Assembly: GCA_023393525.1 (NCBI GenBank)
Contig: JAEWKZ010000069.1
Coordinates: 1 to 25,904, forward strand
Reading direction: 5' to 3'
Source: Pseudomonadota bacterium
Lineage (GTDB): Bacteria > Desulfobacterota > Desulfovibrionia > Desulfovibrionales > Desulfomicrobiaceae
DNA: 25,904 nt
Part shown: positions 1-7,882 of the stretch, one piece after another
Layout of the letters: every line of letters begins with the position of its first letter
Position numbering within the stretch: position 1 is the first letter of the stretch
Notes under the pieces: model-generated
Database searches by the model: none
Told to the model about the DNA's origin: nothing
Seen by the model: only the letters and a program-made list of their open reading frames with translations
Position numbers and translations under genes: made by a program

Positions 1-123
1 AATTGCTGTTAGCTAGTGGTTCCCGCCATCAGGGTCCACAGGGGACTTGCACCCCCAAGTCATCAACCAGTCACCACAACCGGTTGAACAGTGCCTAAGC
101 ACTACGCGCCATGCCTGGCGCAC
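1..123 (-). mobile_element. 5' end of a group II intron (probably terminator-associated, class C-like), cut by the window edge
   Basis: Read on the minus strand from 123, the sequence opens GTGCGCCAGGCATGGCGC. This closely resembles the 5' end I remember for bacterial class C group II introns (GUGYGCC-GGCAUGG-). It continues with a GGGGTGCAAGTCCCC hairpin (about 41-56) and a GGGAACCACTAGCTAACAGC stretch (about 5-24), both typical of domain I. Small perfect stems occur at 106-111/116-121 and 91-94/99-102. The presumed 5' splice boundary lies 4 nt beyond the T-run of the fliW terminator, which is the insertion habit known for class C introns. The reverse transcriptase and domains V-VI would lie left of the window, so completeness cannot be judged. 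Confidence 0.72.
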
Positions 124-127
124 ATCG

Positions 128-161
128 AAAAGCCTGACCGGTGACCCGGCCAGGCTTTTTT
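128..161 (-). terminator. Rho-independent terminator after fliW
   Basis: A 9-bp perfect stem (128-136 with 151-159, core AAAAGCCTG/CAGGCTTTT) contains a second CCGG/CCGG pairing and has T-runs on both strands. It begins at the fliW stop codon, so it closes the flagellar operon on the minus strand. It could also work in the other direction. The group II intron start lies immediately beyond it. Confidence 0.8.
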
Positions 162-631
162 CATGAATTGGCGGACTGCCTGTCGCCATCTCCCAGGTCG
201 CGCAGCAGGACCCGGGACGGAAACCCCAGCTCCACCTGCGGGGACTGCAAGCCCAGACGTTCCTGCACATTGACGCAGATGGGGCCGGTCAGATTGAGGG
301 TGCTGCCCTGCGGGTCTCCCTTGGGTACGGTCACGCTGACCAGGATGACCAGGTCGTGGATGCTGCGCACCCTGAGAATCCGTTCCTCGGCCGCGGCCAG
401 CCGAATCTCGTAATTCGGCAGGAACGAGAACGGATCGGCAAGCATCATGCCCATGCTCGGCATCTCCAGGCTCTGCAGAAAATGAAACGGGGTTCCGGGC
501 TTGAACTCCACCAATGCGAACTCCCGCAAGGATTCAAAACCGATGATGCCGCGCGGAAAGCGGATGGTCTTGTCTGAAGAGATCACCAGCTGGCCGATGC
601 GGGAATTCACTGTCTGTCTTTTTTTGTCCAT
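161..631 (-). CDS. fliW: Flagellar assembly factor FliW
   Basis: FliW is a cytoplasmic protein that binds flagellin and, when free, binds CsrA and relieves CsrA repression of flagellin translation. The 156-residue product carries the family pattern near its N-terminus (IRFPRGIIGFE, then PFHFLQSLE), followed by the beta-rich body and a short Arg/Asp-rich tail. The start chosen lies inside the 3' end of csrA (25-nt overlap), so translation is probably coupled to csrA; no clear Shine-Dalgarno sequence is visible. It is the last gene of the flagellar operon and ends at a terminator. A somewhat later start is possible because the first 10 or so residues are not conserved. Function is inferred from family and from adjacency to csrA. 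Confidence 0.93.
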   Translation of the reverse strand: MDKKRQTVNSRIGQLVISSDKTIRFPRGIIGFESLREFALVEFKPGTPFHFLQSLEMPSMGMMLADPFSFLPNYEIRLAAAEERILRVRSIHDLVILVSVTVPKGDPQGSTLNLTGPICVNVQERLGLQSPQVELGFPSRVLLRDLGDGDRQSANS

Positions 632-846
632 AATGCTGCCGCCATCATCAGATCGTTGTTGTCGAGTTCCAGGGCCGAAGCGTTCTGCGTCTGCACCTTG
701 AGGTAGATTTCTTCCCTGTACACGGGCGTGTGCTCCGGCACATCGAGGCCCAGCTTGATCTGCTGCCCCTTGATGCTCAGGATCGTAATTTTTATGTCAT
801 CGCCCACATGCACGCTTTCTCCGGGACGACGGGAGAGTATGAGCAT
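607..846 (-). CDS. csrA: Carbon storage regulator CsrA (mRNA-binding)
   Basis: CsrA is a small dimeric RNA-binding protein that blocks ribosome access at GGA-containing hairpins, classically on flagellin mRNA in organisms with FliW. The protein starts MLILSRRPGES and contains the canonical beta-strand core (about residues 1-45). At 79 residues it is longer than the 61-residue E. coli protein. The extra C-terminal tail is the feature that, in FliW-regulated CsrA proteins, forms the FliW contact. The ribosome-binding site AGGAAGG overlaps the flgL stop codon, and the 3' end overlaps fliW. The layout flgL-csrA-fliW suggests a feedback loop tied to hook completion; the direct target (flagellin) is not in the window. 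Confidence 0.96.
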   Translation of the reverse strand: MLILSRRPGESVHVGDDIKITILSIKGQQIKLGLDVPEHTPVYREEIYLKVQTQNASALELDNNDLMMAAALWTKKDRQ

Positions 847-855
847 AAACCCTTC

Positions 856-2661
856 CTAGAGATAGTTGACCAGGCTCATCTTCATGATCATGGACGAGGA
901 CTTGAGCACCGCCTCATAGGACAGCTGCTGGTTGGCCAGCTCCGTCAGAAGCGTGGCCAGGTCCGCATCCTCCACATTGCTCATGCGCTCGGTTTCGTTG
1001 AGTTTCAGTCCGGAGAGCACGGTATCGGCCACTTCGAGCCGGTTTTCCCGCGCGCCCACGGAGGCCAGCTGGGTGGTGAAATATTCCTGTCCCTTTTTCA
1101 GCCCGTCCAGTGCGTCCGCGCAGCCCTGCTGGCTGTTGTTTTCCAGGGCGGCCACCAGCTTGCCCACGGTGACCATGATGTTCTTGCCCACATCGGAATC
1201 CGAAAAGGCGGGCTGCGTGCCGTTTTCGTAATACCCGCCGAATATTTCCGAACCGATGTTGTTGAGCTGGACGTACTGCCCGGCGGAAATTTCCACGTTG
1301 TGGGCCGCGGTCTGGGGGTGGATGATGAACTGGGCGTTATTGACGAGTTCGGTCACGGCATCCCGCGACGAGAGCACAAGCTTCCCGCCCGGAACCAGCA
1401 GCTCGGCATCCGTGCCGGTGGCGGAGTTGGAAGCGACATGCCCCTTGGACCAATTCACGCCGCCGTCGACACTGTAGGAGTAGTTGATAGGGGTCCCGGA
1501 ATTGATGTCCACCGGAGTTTCGTTGTCAATGCGCACCATGACGTCGCTGGAAAAAAGCCCACGCCCCTCGGCGTTGACCGCGGCGCCCATCTGCATGACT
1601 CCGGTGGATCCTGATTTCACCGAAAATTCCAGACCATCGAGGACTCCCGAACCAGACAACTGGATTCCTCCGTAAGGAGTCTGGATGACGGGAGTTTTGG
1701 TATCATTGTTGACGTTGACAGGCATCCATTCGCCAAGCGGGTCTCCGTCATACGAATACTCGGCCACGAACGTGCCGCCGCTTCCGACCGCGCCCGGTGT
1801 TCCAACCACCCTCACGAACATGTCCTTCTCAAATCCGCCCAAAGGCAGAGCCGTGATGGATGCGTCGCCGTCGTCGTAGATCACCGCCGACTGGGACTGG
1901 TGATCGCCCTTGTACACCGCCGTGGGCGCGATGGTCAGCCAGGTGCCCTTCTCCAATGAGGTATTCGACTCGGGCGAGAGGGTCACCTCGTAATCATCGG
2001 GCAGGGTCACGCTGACGCCGCCCAGGTTCAGGGCCCCGTTGGCGTCCCATATCCCGCTTTCCCACGTCGCGCCCCCGTCCTTGCTGAAGCGGCACGCAGG
2101 TTCGTCACTCACCAGGGCGGTATCCCCCTCGGGCCCCACGAACTGCACCACGAAACTTCTGCTGGACTGGCCCGTGACCAGGCCGAGGCTCGTTCCTTTC
2201 TGATCGTAGACCATGAGCGCTTCCTCGAAAGCGCTCTGCTCGAACTTCTGGCCGCCGAAAATGGAATTTCCTTCGTAGCGGGTGTTGGCCAGGTTGACCA
2301 ACTGGCTGAAGATCTGCCGCACCTCGTAGGAGGTGGCCTCGCGATCGGAGGCGGTCATGGTCCCCGTGGCACCCTGCTCGGCCAGGCCCTTGAGCTTGGT
2401 CAGGAGGGTGCTGACCTGTATCATGGACTCGTCGGCCAGGCCCAGCCAGCCCTTGGCCGTGTCGATGTTCTCGCGGTACTGGTCGATGGAGGACAGGGAG
2501 GTTCGGTAATTGAGCACGCGGGCCGTGCCCACCGGATCGTCGGAAGGTTTGTTGATGCGCTTCTGGCTGGACGCCTGCATGTTCAGGTCCATCAGCCGGG
2601 ACTGGGTGTCCTGCAGATTGTACAGAAAATTGCTGTACTGGTTACGAAGGGATACGCGCAT
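856..2661 (-). CDS. flgL: Flagellar hook-filament junction protein FlgL (HAP3), long variant
   Basis: FlgL forms the second ring between hook and filament. The flagellin-like N-terminal D0/D1 coiled segments (residues 1-160, including KRINKPSDDPVGTARVL) and the C-terminal counterpart (about 490-601, ending MKMSLVNYL) are clear. Between them lies an insert of roughly 320 residues, which makes the protein 601 residues against about 317 in enteric bacteria. The insert contains two Asp-box-like motifs, SKDGGATW (193-200) and SVDGGVNW (397-404), and is probably surface-exposed. The start is supported by GGAGGCGGGTC directly upstream. The gene follows flgK with a 12-nt gap. Identity is secure from the termini and position; the insert has no assigned role. 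Confidence 0.94.
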   Translation of the reverse strand: MRVSLRNQYSNFLYNLQDTQSRLMDLNMQASSQKRINKPSDDPVGTARVLNYRTSLSSIDQYRENIDTAKGWLGLADESMIQVSTLLTKLKGLAEQGATGTMTASDREATSYEVRQIFSQLVNLANTRYEGNSIFGGQKFEQSAFEEALMVYDQKGTSLGLVTGQSSRSFVVQFVGPEGDTALVSDEPACRFSKDGGATWESGIWDANGALNLGGVSVTLPDDYEVTLSPESNTSLEKGTWLTIAPTAVYKGDHQSQSAVIYDDGDASITALPLGGFEKDMFVRVVGTPGAVGSGGTFVAEYSYDGDPLGEWMPVNVNNDTKTPVIQTPYGGIQLSGSGVLDGLEFSVKSGSTGVMQMGAAVNAEGRGLFSSDVMVRIDNETPVDINSGTPINYSYSVDGGVNWSKGHVASNSATGTDAELLVPGGKLVLSSRDAVTELVNNAQFIIHPQTAAHNVEISAGQYVQLNNIGSEIFGGYYENGTQPAFSDSDVGKNIMVTVGKLVAALENNSQQGCADALDGLKKGQEYFTTQLASVGARENRLEVADTVLSGLKLNETERMSNVEDADLATLLTELANQQLSYEAVLKSSSMIMKMSLVNYL

Positions 2662-2673
2662 GACCCGCCTCCA

Positions 2674-4797
2674 TTAGTTCTTGAGCCCCAGCAGCACTTC
2701 CAGCATGGACTCGGCCGTTGTAATCAGTTTCGCGGCCGCCGTGTAGGCGTGCTGAAACTTGATCAGGTTGGTCATTTCCTCGTCCAGGTTCACGCCTGAG
2801 ACCGATTCCTGCCGCGACTTCAAATCGTTGGCCAGGGCCTGCTGGTACTCGTAATTGAACTTCGAGGCCTGGGTGTCCGAACCGGCCTTGGCCACCAGGG
2901 TGGAATAATATTCCCCCAGGGTCTGGCGCGTCGTGCCCTCGGTCACGGTGCGCGTGGACACGTCCTTGCTCTGCAGGGCGGCGATGGCGGCGGCCGTTGT
3001 GTTGTCGCCCTCGTTCATCTCCCCGGCGCCGTTGATGTGGCCGGTATTGATGCGGGCGGTGTTGCTGCGCACGTCGTTGTTGAGGGACAGGGTCCGGGCG
3101 TCGGAGCCGTCGAAAAACGTGTTGATGCCCAGGGCGGCCAGCAATCCGGTGGAGTCGGATCCAAAGGCGAAATCGTGGCCGTCCGCGGCTGTGATCTGCA
3201 GATGGTTGTCCAGCACGGAAGCTGTGAGCTTGCCCGGAAAGGTGTCGTTGATGGCGGCAGCCACAGACGCCAGGGAATGCTTCTCCGGATCGAAATTCTG
3301 AACGCCGGGAGGGACGACGGAGCTGAAATCAAGGGCCGAGAACTGTGTCAGGGCGCCGGTATTCTTGTCGTAGACCCCGATCATGAGGTTGCCGCTCTCC
3401 AGCTTGTCGCCAAAGGCCAGCCCCGCTTCTGTTTGCAGGGCAAGAGCGCTGTTCGTCACCCCGTAGGTCCCGACAACTGTTTCGAAACGTTCAAGCCCCG
3501 AGCCCTGGGAATGGATGCGGTTGACCTCCCAGGCCAGGCTCTTGGAAAAAGCGTCCAGCTTTTCGAGGTACCCGCCCACGCTCGAATCCCGGAACTGGAA
3601 GTATCCGGCCAGGGTGCCCCCGGTCAGGCGGCGCTCGTTGTCCTCGCCGTTGGGCATGATCTGGGGGGTGATGTTGACCTTGGACGAGGTGGTCTCATAC
3701 CAGAAAAGGGACTTGTTGGGCAGGACATGAAAACGGTCTCCGGCCTGCAGATGGACCTGGCCGTCCGTGCCGTCCGGAAAGGTCAGGGTGCCCCTGCCGT
3801 CGGGCAGCAGAAAGGCCGCACCCGTATACGTGAATTTTTCGGTACCCGCGTCGTCGGTCAGCCACGTCTTGCCGCCGTCCACGGACACGCTGAACATCAG
3901 CTTGTCCGTGGGAGATGCGGGCGGCACGGCGGCGGCGTTCAGGATCTTCACCGTGTATTCGCTGGAACTTTCCCCGCTGAAGGTCGGCAACTGGTTATAG
4001 ACCGGATCGGTCGAACTGCTTTGCAGATACGGGATGGACGGCACCGTCTCGAAGGCCAGTCGAAAAGAGCTGACGCCGTCGACCAGGGTATGCCCGGCCT
4101 GGGTGGTGATGGTCACGTTGCCGAGGCCGCTATCGATGTATCTGATATCGATCTTTTCAGCCAACTGCCGGACCAGGGCCGCGCGCTCGTCGCGCAGTCC
4201 GTTGGCGTTGTTCTTGCCCGTTTCCTCGGTCACGGTGATCTGGCCGTTGAGCGTGGCGATGCTCTCAAGAAGCTTATTGATCTCGCCGACTTCGGCCATG
4301 ATGGTGTCGTCGGTTTGAGATTGCAGGCGTTGCAGATCGCTGTAGACCACCCCGATGGCCTGTTCCAGATTGGAGGCATGGCCGAGCAGAGCCGAGCGCA
4401 CGCTCTGGTTGTCCGGGCTGGTGGCCAGGGTCTGCCAATCCGCCCAGAAGGCGGACAGGGCCGAATTGACTCCCTTGGCGTTGGATTCGTTGAAGATCAT
4501 CTCGACGTTCTGCAGATTCTCGTAGAGCTTCTGCCAGCGCTGCTGTTCCGAGCTCTTGGTGTTGTACATGACCTCGGTGAATTCGTCGAAATAGCGGATG
4601 ACTTCGGCGGCGTTGACGCCGGTGCCGAGCTGTCCCGGCGTGTAGCTGATGTAGTAGCCGTCCTCGAAGCGCACGGCCTGGCGGCTGTAGCCTTCGGTGT
4701 TGGCGTTGGAAATGTTGTTGCCGACGACCTCGATGGCCGCCTGGTTGGCGAACAGGGACTTCTTCCCGATGTTGAACATCGATGCAATGCCCGTCAT
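2674..4797 (-). CDS. flgK: Flagellar hook-associated protein FlgK (HAP1)
   Basis: FlgK forms the first junction ring on the hook tip. The N-terminus (MTGIASMFNIGKKSLFANQ, then NNISNANTEGYSR) and the C-terminus (VNLDEEMTNLIKFQHAYTAA) are the conserved rod/hook/HAP signatures. The product is 707 residues, longer than the 547 of Salmonella because of a variable middle domain, which contains an Asp-box-like SVDGGKTW at 305-312. The frame stays open 44 codons further upstream, but the ATG at 4797 overlaps the flgN stop as TGATG and begins exactly at the conserved N-terminus, so I chose it. The neighbours flgN (its chaperone) and flgL (its partner) confirm the call. Confidence 0.95.
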   Translation of the reverse strand: MTGIASMFNIGKKSLFANQAAIEVVGNNISNANTEGYSRQAVRFEDGYYISYTPGQLGTGVNAAEVIRYFDEFTEVMYNTKSSEQQRWQKLYENLQNVEMIFNESNAKGVNSALSAFWADWQTLATSPDNQSVRSALLGHASNLEQAIGVVYSDLQRLQSQTDDTIMAEVGEINKLLESIATLNGQITVTEETGKNNANGLRDERAALVRQLAEKIDIRYIDSGLGNVTITTQAGHTLVDGVSSFRLAFETVPSIPYLQSSSTDPVYNQLPTFSGESSSEYTVKILNAAAVPPASPTDKLMFSVSVDGGKTWLTDDAGTEKFTYTGAAFLLPDGRGTLTFPDGTDGQVHLQAGDRFHVLPNKSLFWYETTSSKVNITPQIMPNGEDNERRLTGGTLAGYFQFRDSSVGGYLEKLDAFSKSLAWEVNRIHSQGSGLERFETVVGTYGVTNSALALQTEAGLAFGDKLESGNLMIGVYDKNTGALTQFSALDFSSVVPPGVQNFDPEKHSLASVAAAINDTFPGKLTASVLDNHLQITAADGHDFAFGSDSTGLLAALGINTFFDGSDARTLSLNNDVRSNTARINTGHINGAGEMNEGDNTTAAAIAALQSKDVSTRTVTEGTTRQTLGEYYSTLVAKAGSDTQASKFNYEYQQALANDLKSRQESVSGVNLDEEMTNLIKFQHAYTAAAKLITTAESMLEVLLGLKN

Positions 4798-5270
4798 CAG
4801 AGCCTCCCGCGCACCAGCGTGGCCGTGGCCGCCCGATCCTGCCACGTCCCCTTGGCCGAATAGGTGTTGCGCTCCTTGGGCGCGATCTGATTCTGGAAAT
4901 GCCGCAGCAGCAGGCCGCTCTGCTTCCACAGGGCCATGGCCAGATCGGCGTTGATGGAGGCCAGTTGTCCGCTGTCCTGCTCATGCGTGATGATCTTGGC
5001 CCGCCAGGTTTCAAAAATCCGCCTGTCGGCAGGACCGAGCCCCTCCAGAAAAACGGCAAGATTGGTCATGCCCGCCGCTTGCAGGCGGCTGGTCAGCGCT
5101 TCGCGTTCCCGCACCAACTGGCGGATCAGGTCCTGGATGCACAGCTCAAGCGCGGTCACCTGATCCGGCTTTCCGGCCCGCAGCAGGGAATATTCCTCGC
5201 GCAAAAGCTGGCAGAGCAGCTCCGTGCCTTTGGCCTGACGGATGAGACTGCCGAGAATGATCTGTTGCAT
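4797..5270 (-). CDS. flgN: FlgN-type export chaperone for FlgK/FlgL
   Basis: FlgN proteins are small helical cytoplasmic chaperones that keep FlgK and FlgL export-competent. The 157-residue product is almost entirely predicted helix, with a Leu-rich N-terminal half (QQIILGSLIRQAKGTELLCQ) and a helical hairpin of about residues 45-110, as in the family. Sequence conservation is low, so the call leans on size, composition and position directly before flgK, with a 1-nt TGATG stop/start overlap. The open frame extends 28 codons upstream, but AAGGAAG lies 8 nt before the ATG at 5270 and the extension looks non-coding, so the shorter start is preferred. Confidence 0.8.
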   Translation of the reverse strand: MQQIILGSLIRQAKGTELLCQLLREEYSLLRAGKPDQVTALELCIQDLIRQLVREREALTSRLQAAGMTNLAVFLEGLGPADRRIFETWRAKIITHEQDSGQLASINADLAMALWKQSGLLLRHFQNQIAPKERNTYSAKGTWQDRAATATLVRGRL

Positions 5271-5354
5271 ATCGCGCTTCCTTACGTGAAAAGTCGTGGA
5301 CTCAAGGCCGAAACGGGAAATCCCTGCCCGGCGCGCCCTTTCTCCCCGGATCAT

Positions 5355-5370
5355 TGCAAATTATCGACCA
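5355..5370 (-). promoter_or_regulatory. Weak sigma-54 promoter candidate before flgN
   Basis: On the minus strand TGGTCGATAATTTGCA keeps the GG (-24) and GC (-12) dinucleotides at the required 10-nt spacing and a perfect TTGC. It departs from consensus at the fourth to seventh positions. It sits about 85 nt upstream of flgN in the 205-bp flgJ-flgN gap, the largest gap in the operon, where a second promoter for flgN-flgK-flgL-csrA-fliW would make sense. This is inference only. Confidence 0.35.
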
Positions 5371-5475
5371 CCGCGCCCGATGTCTCCTCAAGCCACGACC
5401 AGCGCCGATTTCCCCCGAGGACCGGAACAGGCGTCCCATGCCTCCCGGCAAGAATTTCCCCGCGGCCGGACATGC

Positions 5476-6066
5476 CTACGGCCCGTCCTCGCCGTCCATG
5501 CGCACGACACGCAAGGCATCTTCCAGATCCGTGGGCAGAGGCGCGCCCGTTCCCGGAGCGGTCCGGCCGGTCTGTTCTATGCGCCGGGCCAGCATCTCGG
5601 CCTCATGCTGGGCGGTGAGGGCGGCCAGAGTGCGGGGCTGCACCGCCGCAGGCTGGGCGGATGTCCGGGGCTTGCCGGCCTCACGCCGATCAAGGGGATT
5701 GAGCGGCGCGGTCGAAGCCGTGTCCCGGCTGGCGTTGACCAGGCGTTCGGAGAGGTTGGCGTAGAGCATGTCGGACAAGCCGATGCCGCCGCTTTGCGAC
5801 ATCTTGACCGACAGCTCCTGGTCGAACATGGACAGATAGCTTTCCTCCTCCTTGGAGTGGAGCAGCCCCTCCTTGGGCACGGAGGCGCGCATCTGCTTCC
5901 ATATCTGGCCGATGAAGACCGCCTCGAAATCCTGGCAGGCCTTCTTGAGCTTGGCCTCGTCCATCCCCTTTTCGGGCTGCACCCGCGAGCGCAGGTCCCG
6001 CAAGCGATCCTGAAGACTTTGCGTCGAATCCTGCTCGGGCAGGTTCATGGCGGTCATCTCGTTCAT
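5476..6066 (-). CDS. flgJ: FlgJ-like rod assembly protein (rod-binding domain only)
   Basis: The N-terminal domain of FlgJ caps and helps assemble the flagellar rod. Residues about 36-100 (KKACQDFEAVFIGQIWKQMR, then MFDQELSVKMSQSGGIGL) match the rod-binding domain. The 196-residue product ends in a Pro/Ala/Arg-rich tail and has no peptidoglycan hydrolase domain, unlike the 313-residue enteric FlgJ. A separate muramidase is therefore expected elsewhere in the genome. GGAGGCAAC precedes the chosen ATG. It lies 14 nt after flgI and 205 nt before flgN. No flgM-like anti-sigma-28 gene is seen in that gap. Confidence 0.88.
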   Translation of the reverse strand: MNEMTAMNLPEQDSTQSLQDRLRDLRSRVQPEKGMDEAKLKKACQDFEAVFIGQIWKQMRASVPKEGLLHSKEEESYLSMFDQELSVKMSQSGGIGLSDMLYANLSERLVNASRDTASTAPLNPLDRREAGKPRTSAQPAAVQPRTLAALTAQHEAEMLARRIEQTGRTAPGTGAPLPTDLEDALRVVRMDGEDGP

Positions 6067-6080
6067 GTTGCCTCCACGGG

Positions 6081-7196
6081 CTAAAGGACTTCAAGATCGG
6101 CATGCAGGGCGCCGGCCGATTTCATGGTCCGCAAAATGGAAATGAGGTCCCGGGGCGTGGCGCCGATGGCGTTCAGGCCATCGACCAGCTCCTGGATGGA
6201 AGCCCCGTCCATGAGCACAAGGCGGCGCTGCTCTTCCCGCACTCCGATCTCGGTGGAGGGCGTGATGGCCGTCTGGCCCGGCGAAAACGCTCCGGGTTGG
6301 GAAACCTGGGGCTGTTCGGAAACGACCACGTTCAGGTTCCCATGGGACACCGCGACCTTGGACAGGCTGACGTTGGCCCCCAGCACGACCGTGCCGGTCT
6401 TCTCATCGACCACGACCTTGGCCCGGCTGTCAGGCCGGACTTCCAGGTTCTCCAGAGAGGCCATGAGGGTCACGATGTCGCCCTGATACCGGGGAGGAAC
6501 CGTCAGCCTCACGGAGGATGCGTCCTGGGCATGGGCGTACTGGCCGCCGATGGCCCTGTTCAGGCTGTCCGCGACCTGCTTGGCCGTGGAAAAATCCTCC
6601 ACCGCCAACTGGATGGCGATGTCCTTCTGCTCGTTGAATTTGAACGGCACGCTGCGCTCGATGACCGCGCCGCCGGGAATCCGACCCACGGTGGTGATGT
6701 TCTTGTTCGCCTGGGCCGCCTCTCCGGCGGCGGAAAACCCGCCCACGGCCAGGGGACCCTGGCACAATGCGTAGACGCTCCCGTCGACTCCCTTCAAGGG
6801 CGTCATGAGCAGCACGCCGCCCAGCAGCGAAGACGCGTCGCCCACGGACGAGATGGTCGCGTCCAGTCGTGAACCGGGCCTGGCCGAGGCCGGCATCTTG
6901 ACCGTGACCATGACCGCGGCCACGTTTTTTGGCTTGAGCGCGGCCCGGTCGACCTTGACCCCCATGCTTTCAAGCATGTTGGCCATGGATTGGATCGTGA
7001 ACTGCGAACTGCTCTTGTCCCCGGTCCCCTGCAGGCCGACCACCAGGCCGTAGCCGATAAGGTCGTTGGTGCGCACCCCGCCGAAGCTGGCGATGTCCTT
7101 CAGGCGCACCGCGCCGGCGGGCAAGGCCGCCCCCAGGGCCAGAGCCAGGACAAAAGTCAGGAAGACGACGCGTCGAATTCTAGAAAGGCCACACAT
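6081..7196 (-). CDS. flgI: Flagellar P-ring protein FlgI
   Basis: FlgI forms the periplasmic P ring around the rod in the peptidoglycan layer. The product (371 residues, normal for the family) has a Sec signal peptide: basic CGLSRIRR, then a hydrophobic stretch ending LPAGA at residue 29. The conserved mature start VRLKDIASFGGVRTNDLIGY follows, with NLEVRPDSRAKVVVDEKTGT later and the C-terminal DLISILRTMKSAGALHADLE. The frame remains open to a TTG 6 codons upstream, but the ATG at 7196 has GAGGATA at suitable distance and gives a cleaner signal peptide. Its start overlaps the 3' end of flgH by 17 nt, suggesting coupled translation of the two ring proteins. Confidence 0.97.
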   Translation of the reverse strand: MCGLSRIRRVVFLTFVLALALGAALPAGAVRLKDIASFGGVRTNDLIGYGLVVGLQGTGDKSSSQFTIQSMANMLESMGVKVDRAALKPKNVAAVMVTVKMPASARPGSRLDATISSVGDASSLLGGVLLMTPLKGVDGSVYALCQGPLAVGGFSAAGEAAQANKNITTVGRIPGGAVIERSVPFKFNEQKDIAIQLAVEDFSTAKQVADSLNRAIGGQYAHAQDASSVRLTVPPRYQGDIVTLMASLENLEVRPDSRAKVVVDEKTGTVVLGANVSLSKVAVSHGNLNVVVSEQPQVSQPGAFSPGQTAITPSTEIGVREEQRRLVLMDGASIQELVDGLNAIGATPRDLISILRTMKSAGALHADLEVL

Positions 7197-7869
7197 TGTC
7201 GAGTATCCTCGCAAGCCACCCGGGGCGTTGTTTGTCGGCCAGGACTCCCTCGCCGTAGAGTTCGATGCGCGCTTCGGCCAGACTGGTGGACATGATCGTG
7301 TTGTCGGCGTCTATGTCACGGTCGCGGGCCACTCCCTGCACCAGTACGATCTGGGTTTCGCCGTTGATCCGCGTCTCGCGGGCCCCGACCACTTCCATGA
7401 GCCCGCCGCCCAGGACCCGGGTCACCCGGGCCGCCACGGTGGTGGTCAGGGAGCTTTCGCGCTTGGTTTCGCCATCCCCCTCGAAATCGCTGGTGGAGCT
7501 CGCGCTGACCAGGGAGTCTCCGCCCACCGTCGCTCCGGGAATCAGCGGCAGCTTATCCTTGCCCAGGTAGGCGTTCACCCCGAGATTCATGGAGCTTTCC
7601 CGGTCGGCCGAGGTCGAGGCCTTGCTCTTGGACAGCGTGGTCTCGACCACCTTGATGAGCAGGATGTCGCCGACCCGCTTGGCCCTGGCGTCGGCAAAGA
7701 GCATGGTCGCCCCATCCGGATCGTACAGCGATCCGGGATTTTCGGCGTCCGAGACGCGCTCCTGGGGCGGCGGCGTGACCACGGCCGAGGGCATCGGCGG
7801 ACGGCTCGTGGTCCGGCACCCGGTCAGGGCCAGAACGGCCAGCGTGAACATCACAAAACGTTTCTGCAT
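7180..7869 (-). CDS. flgH: Flagellar L-ring lipoprotein FlgH
   Basis: FlgH is an outer-membrane lipoprotein forming the L ring. The chosen 229-residue product starts MQKRFVMFTLAVLALTGC: a short lipoprotein signal with lipobox ALTGC and the acylated cysteine at position 18. The body carries the family stretches SLYDPDGATMLFADARAKRVGDILL (about residues 47-71) and VVGARETRINGETQ. GGGAGGAAAT sits just upstream of this ATG, while the 39-codon upstream extension lies in the flgA region and is not a plausible leader. Presence of an L ring means the cell has an outer membrane, consistent with lpxB in the same window. Confidence 0.97.
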   Translation of the reverse strand: MQKRFVMFTLAVLALTGCRTTSRPPMPSAVVTPPPQERVSDAENPGSLYDPDGATMLFADARAKRVGDILLIKVVETTLSKSKASTSADRESSMNLGVNAYLGKDKLPLIPGATVGGDSLVSASSTSDFEGDGETKRESSLTTTVAARVTRVLGGGLMEVVGARETRINGETQIVLVQGVARDRDIDADNTIMSTSLAEARIELYGEGVLADKQRPGWLARILDNVWPF

Positions 7870-7882
7870 ATTTCCTCCCGGC

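Noticed and set aside
730..1614. A 294-codon plus-strand frame opposite flgL and csrA
   Set aside because: It is His/Gly/Val-rich shadow sequence lying over two clear genes.
3037..4863. A 608-codon plus-strand frame opposite flgK
   Set aside because: Antisense shadow of flgK; no motif and no start signal.
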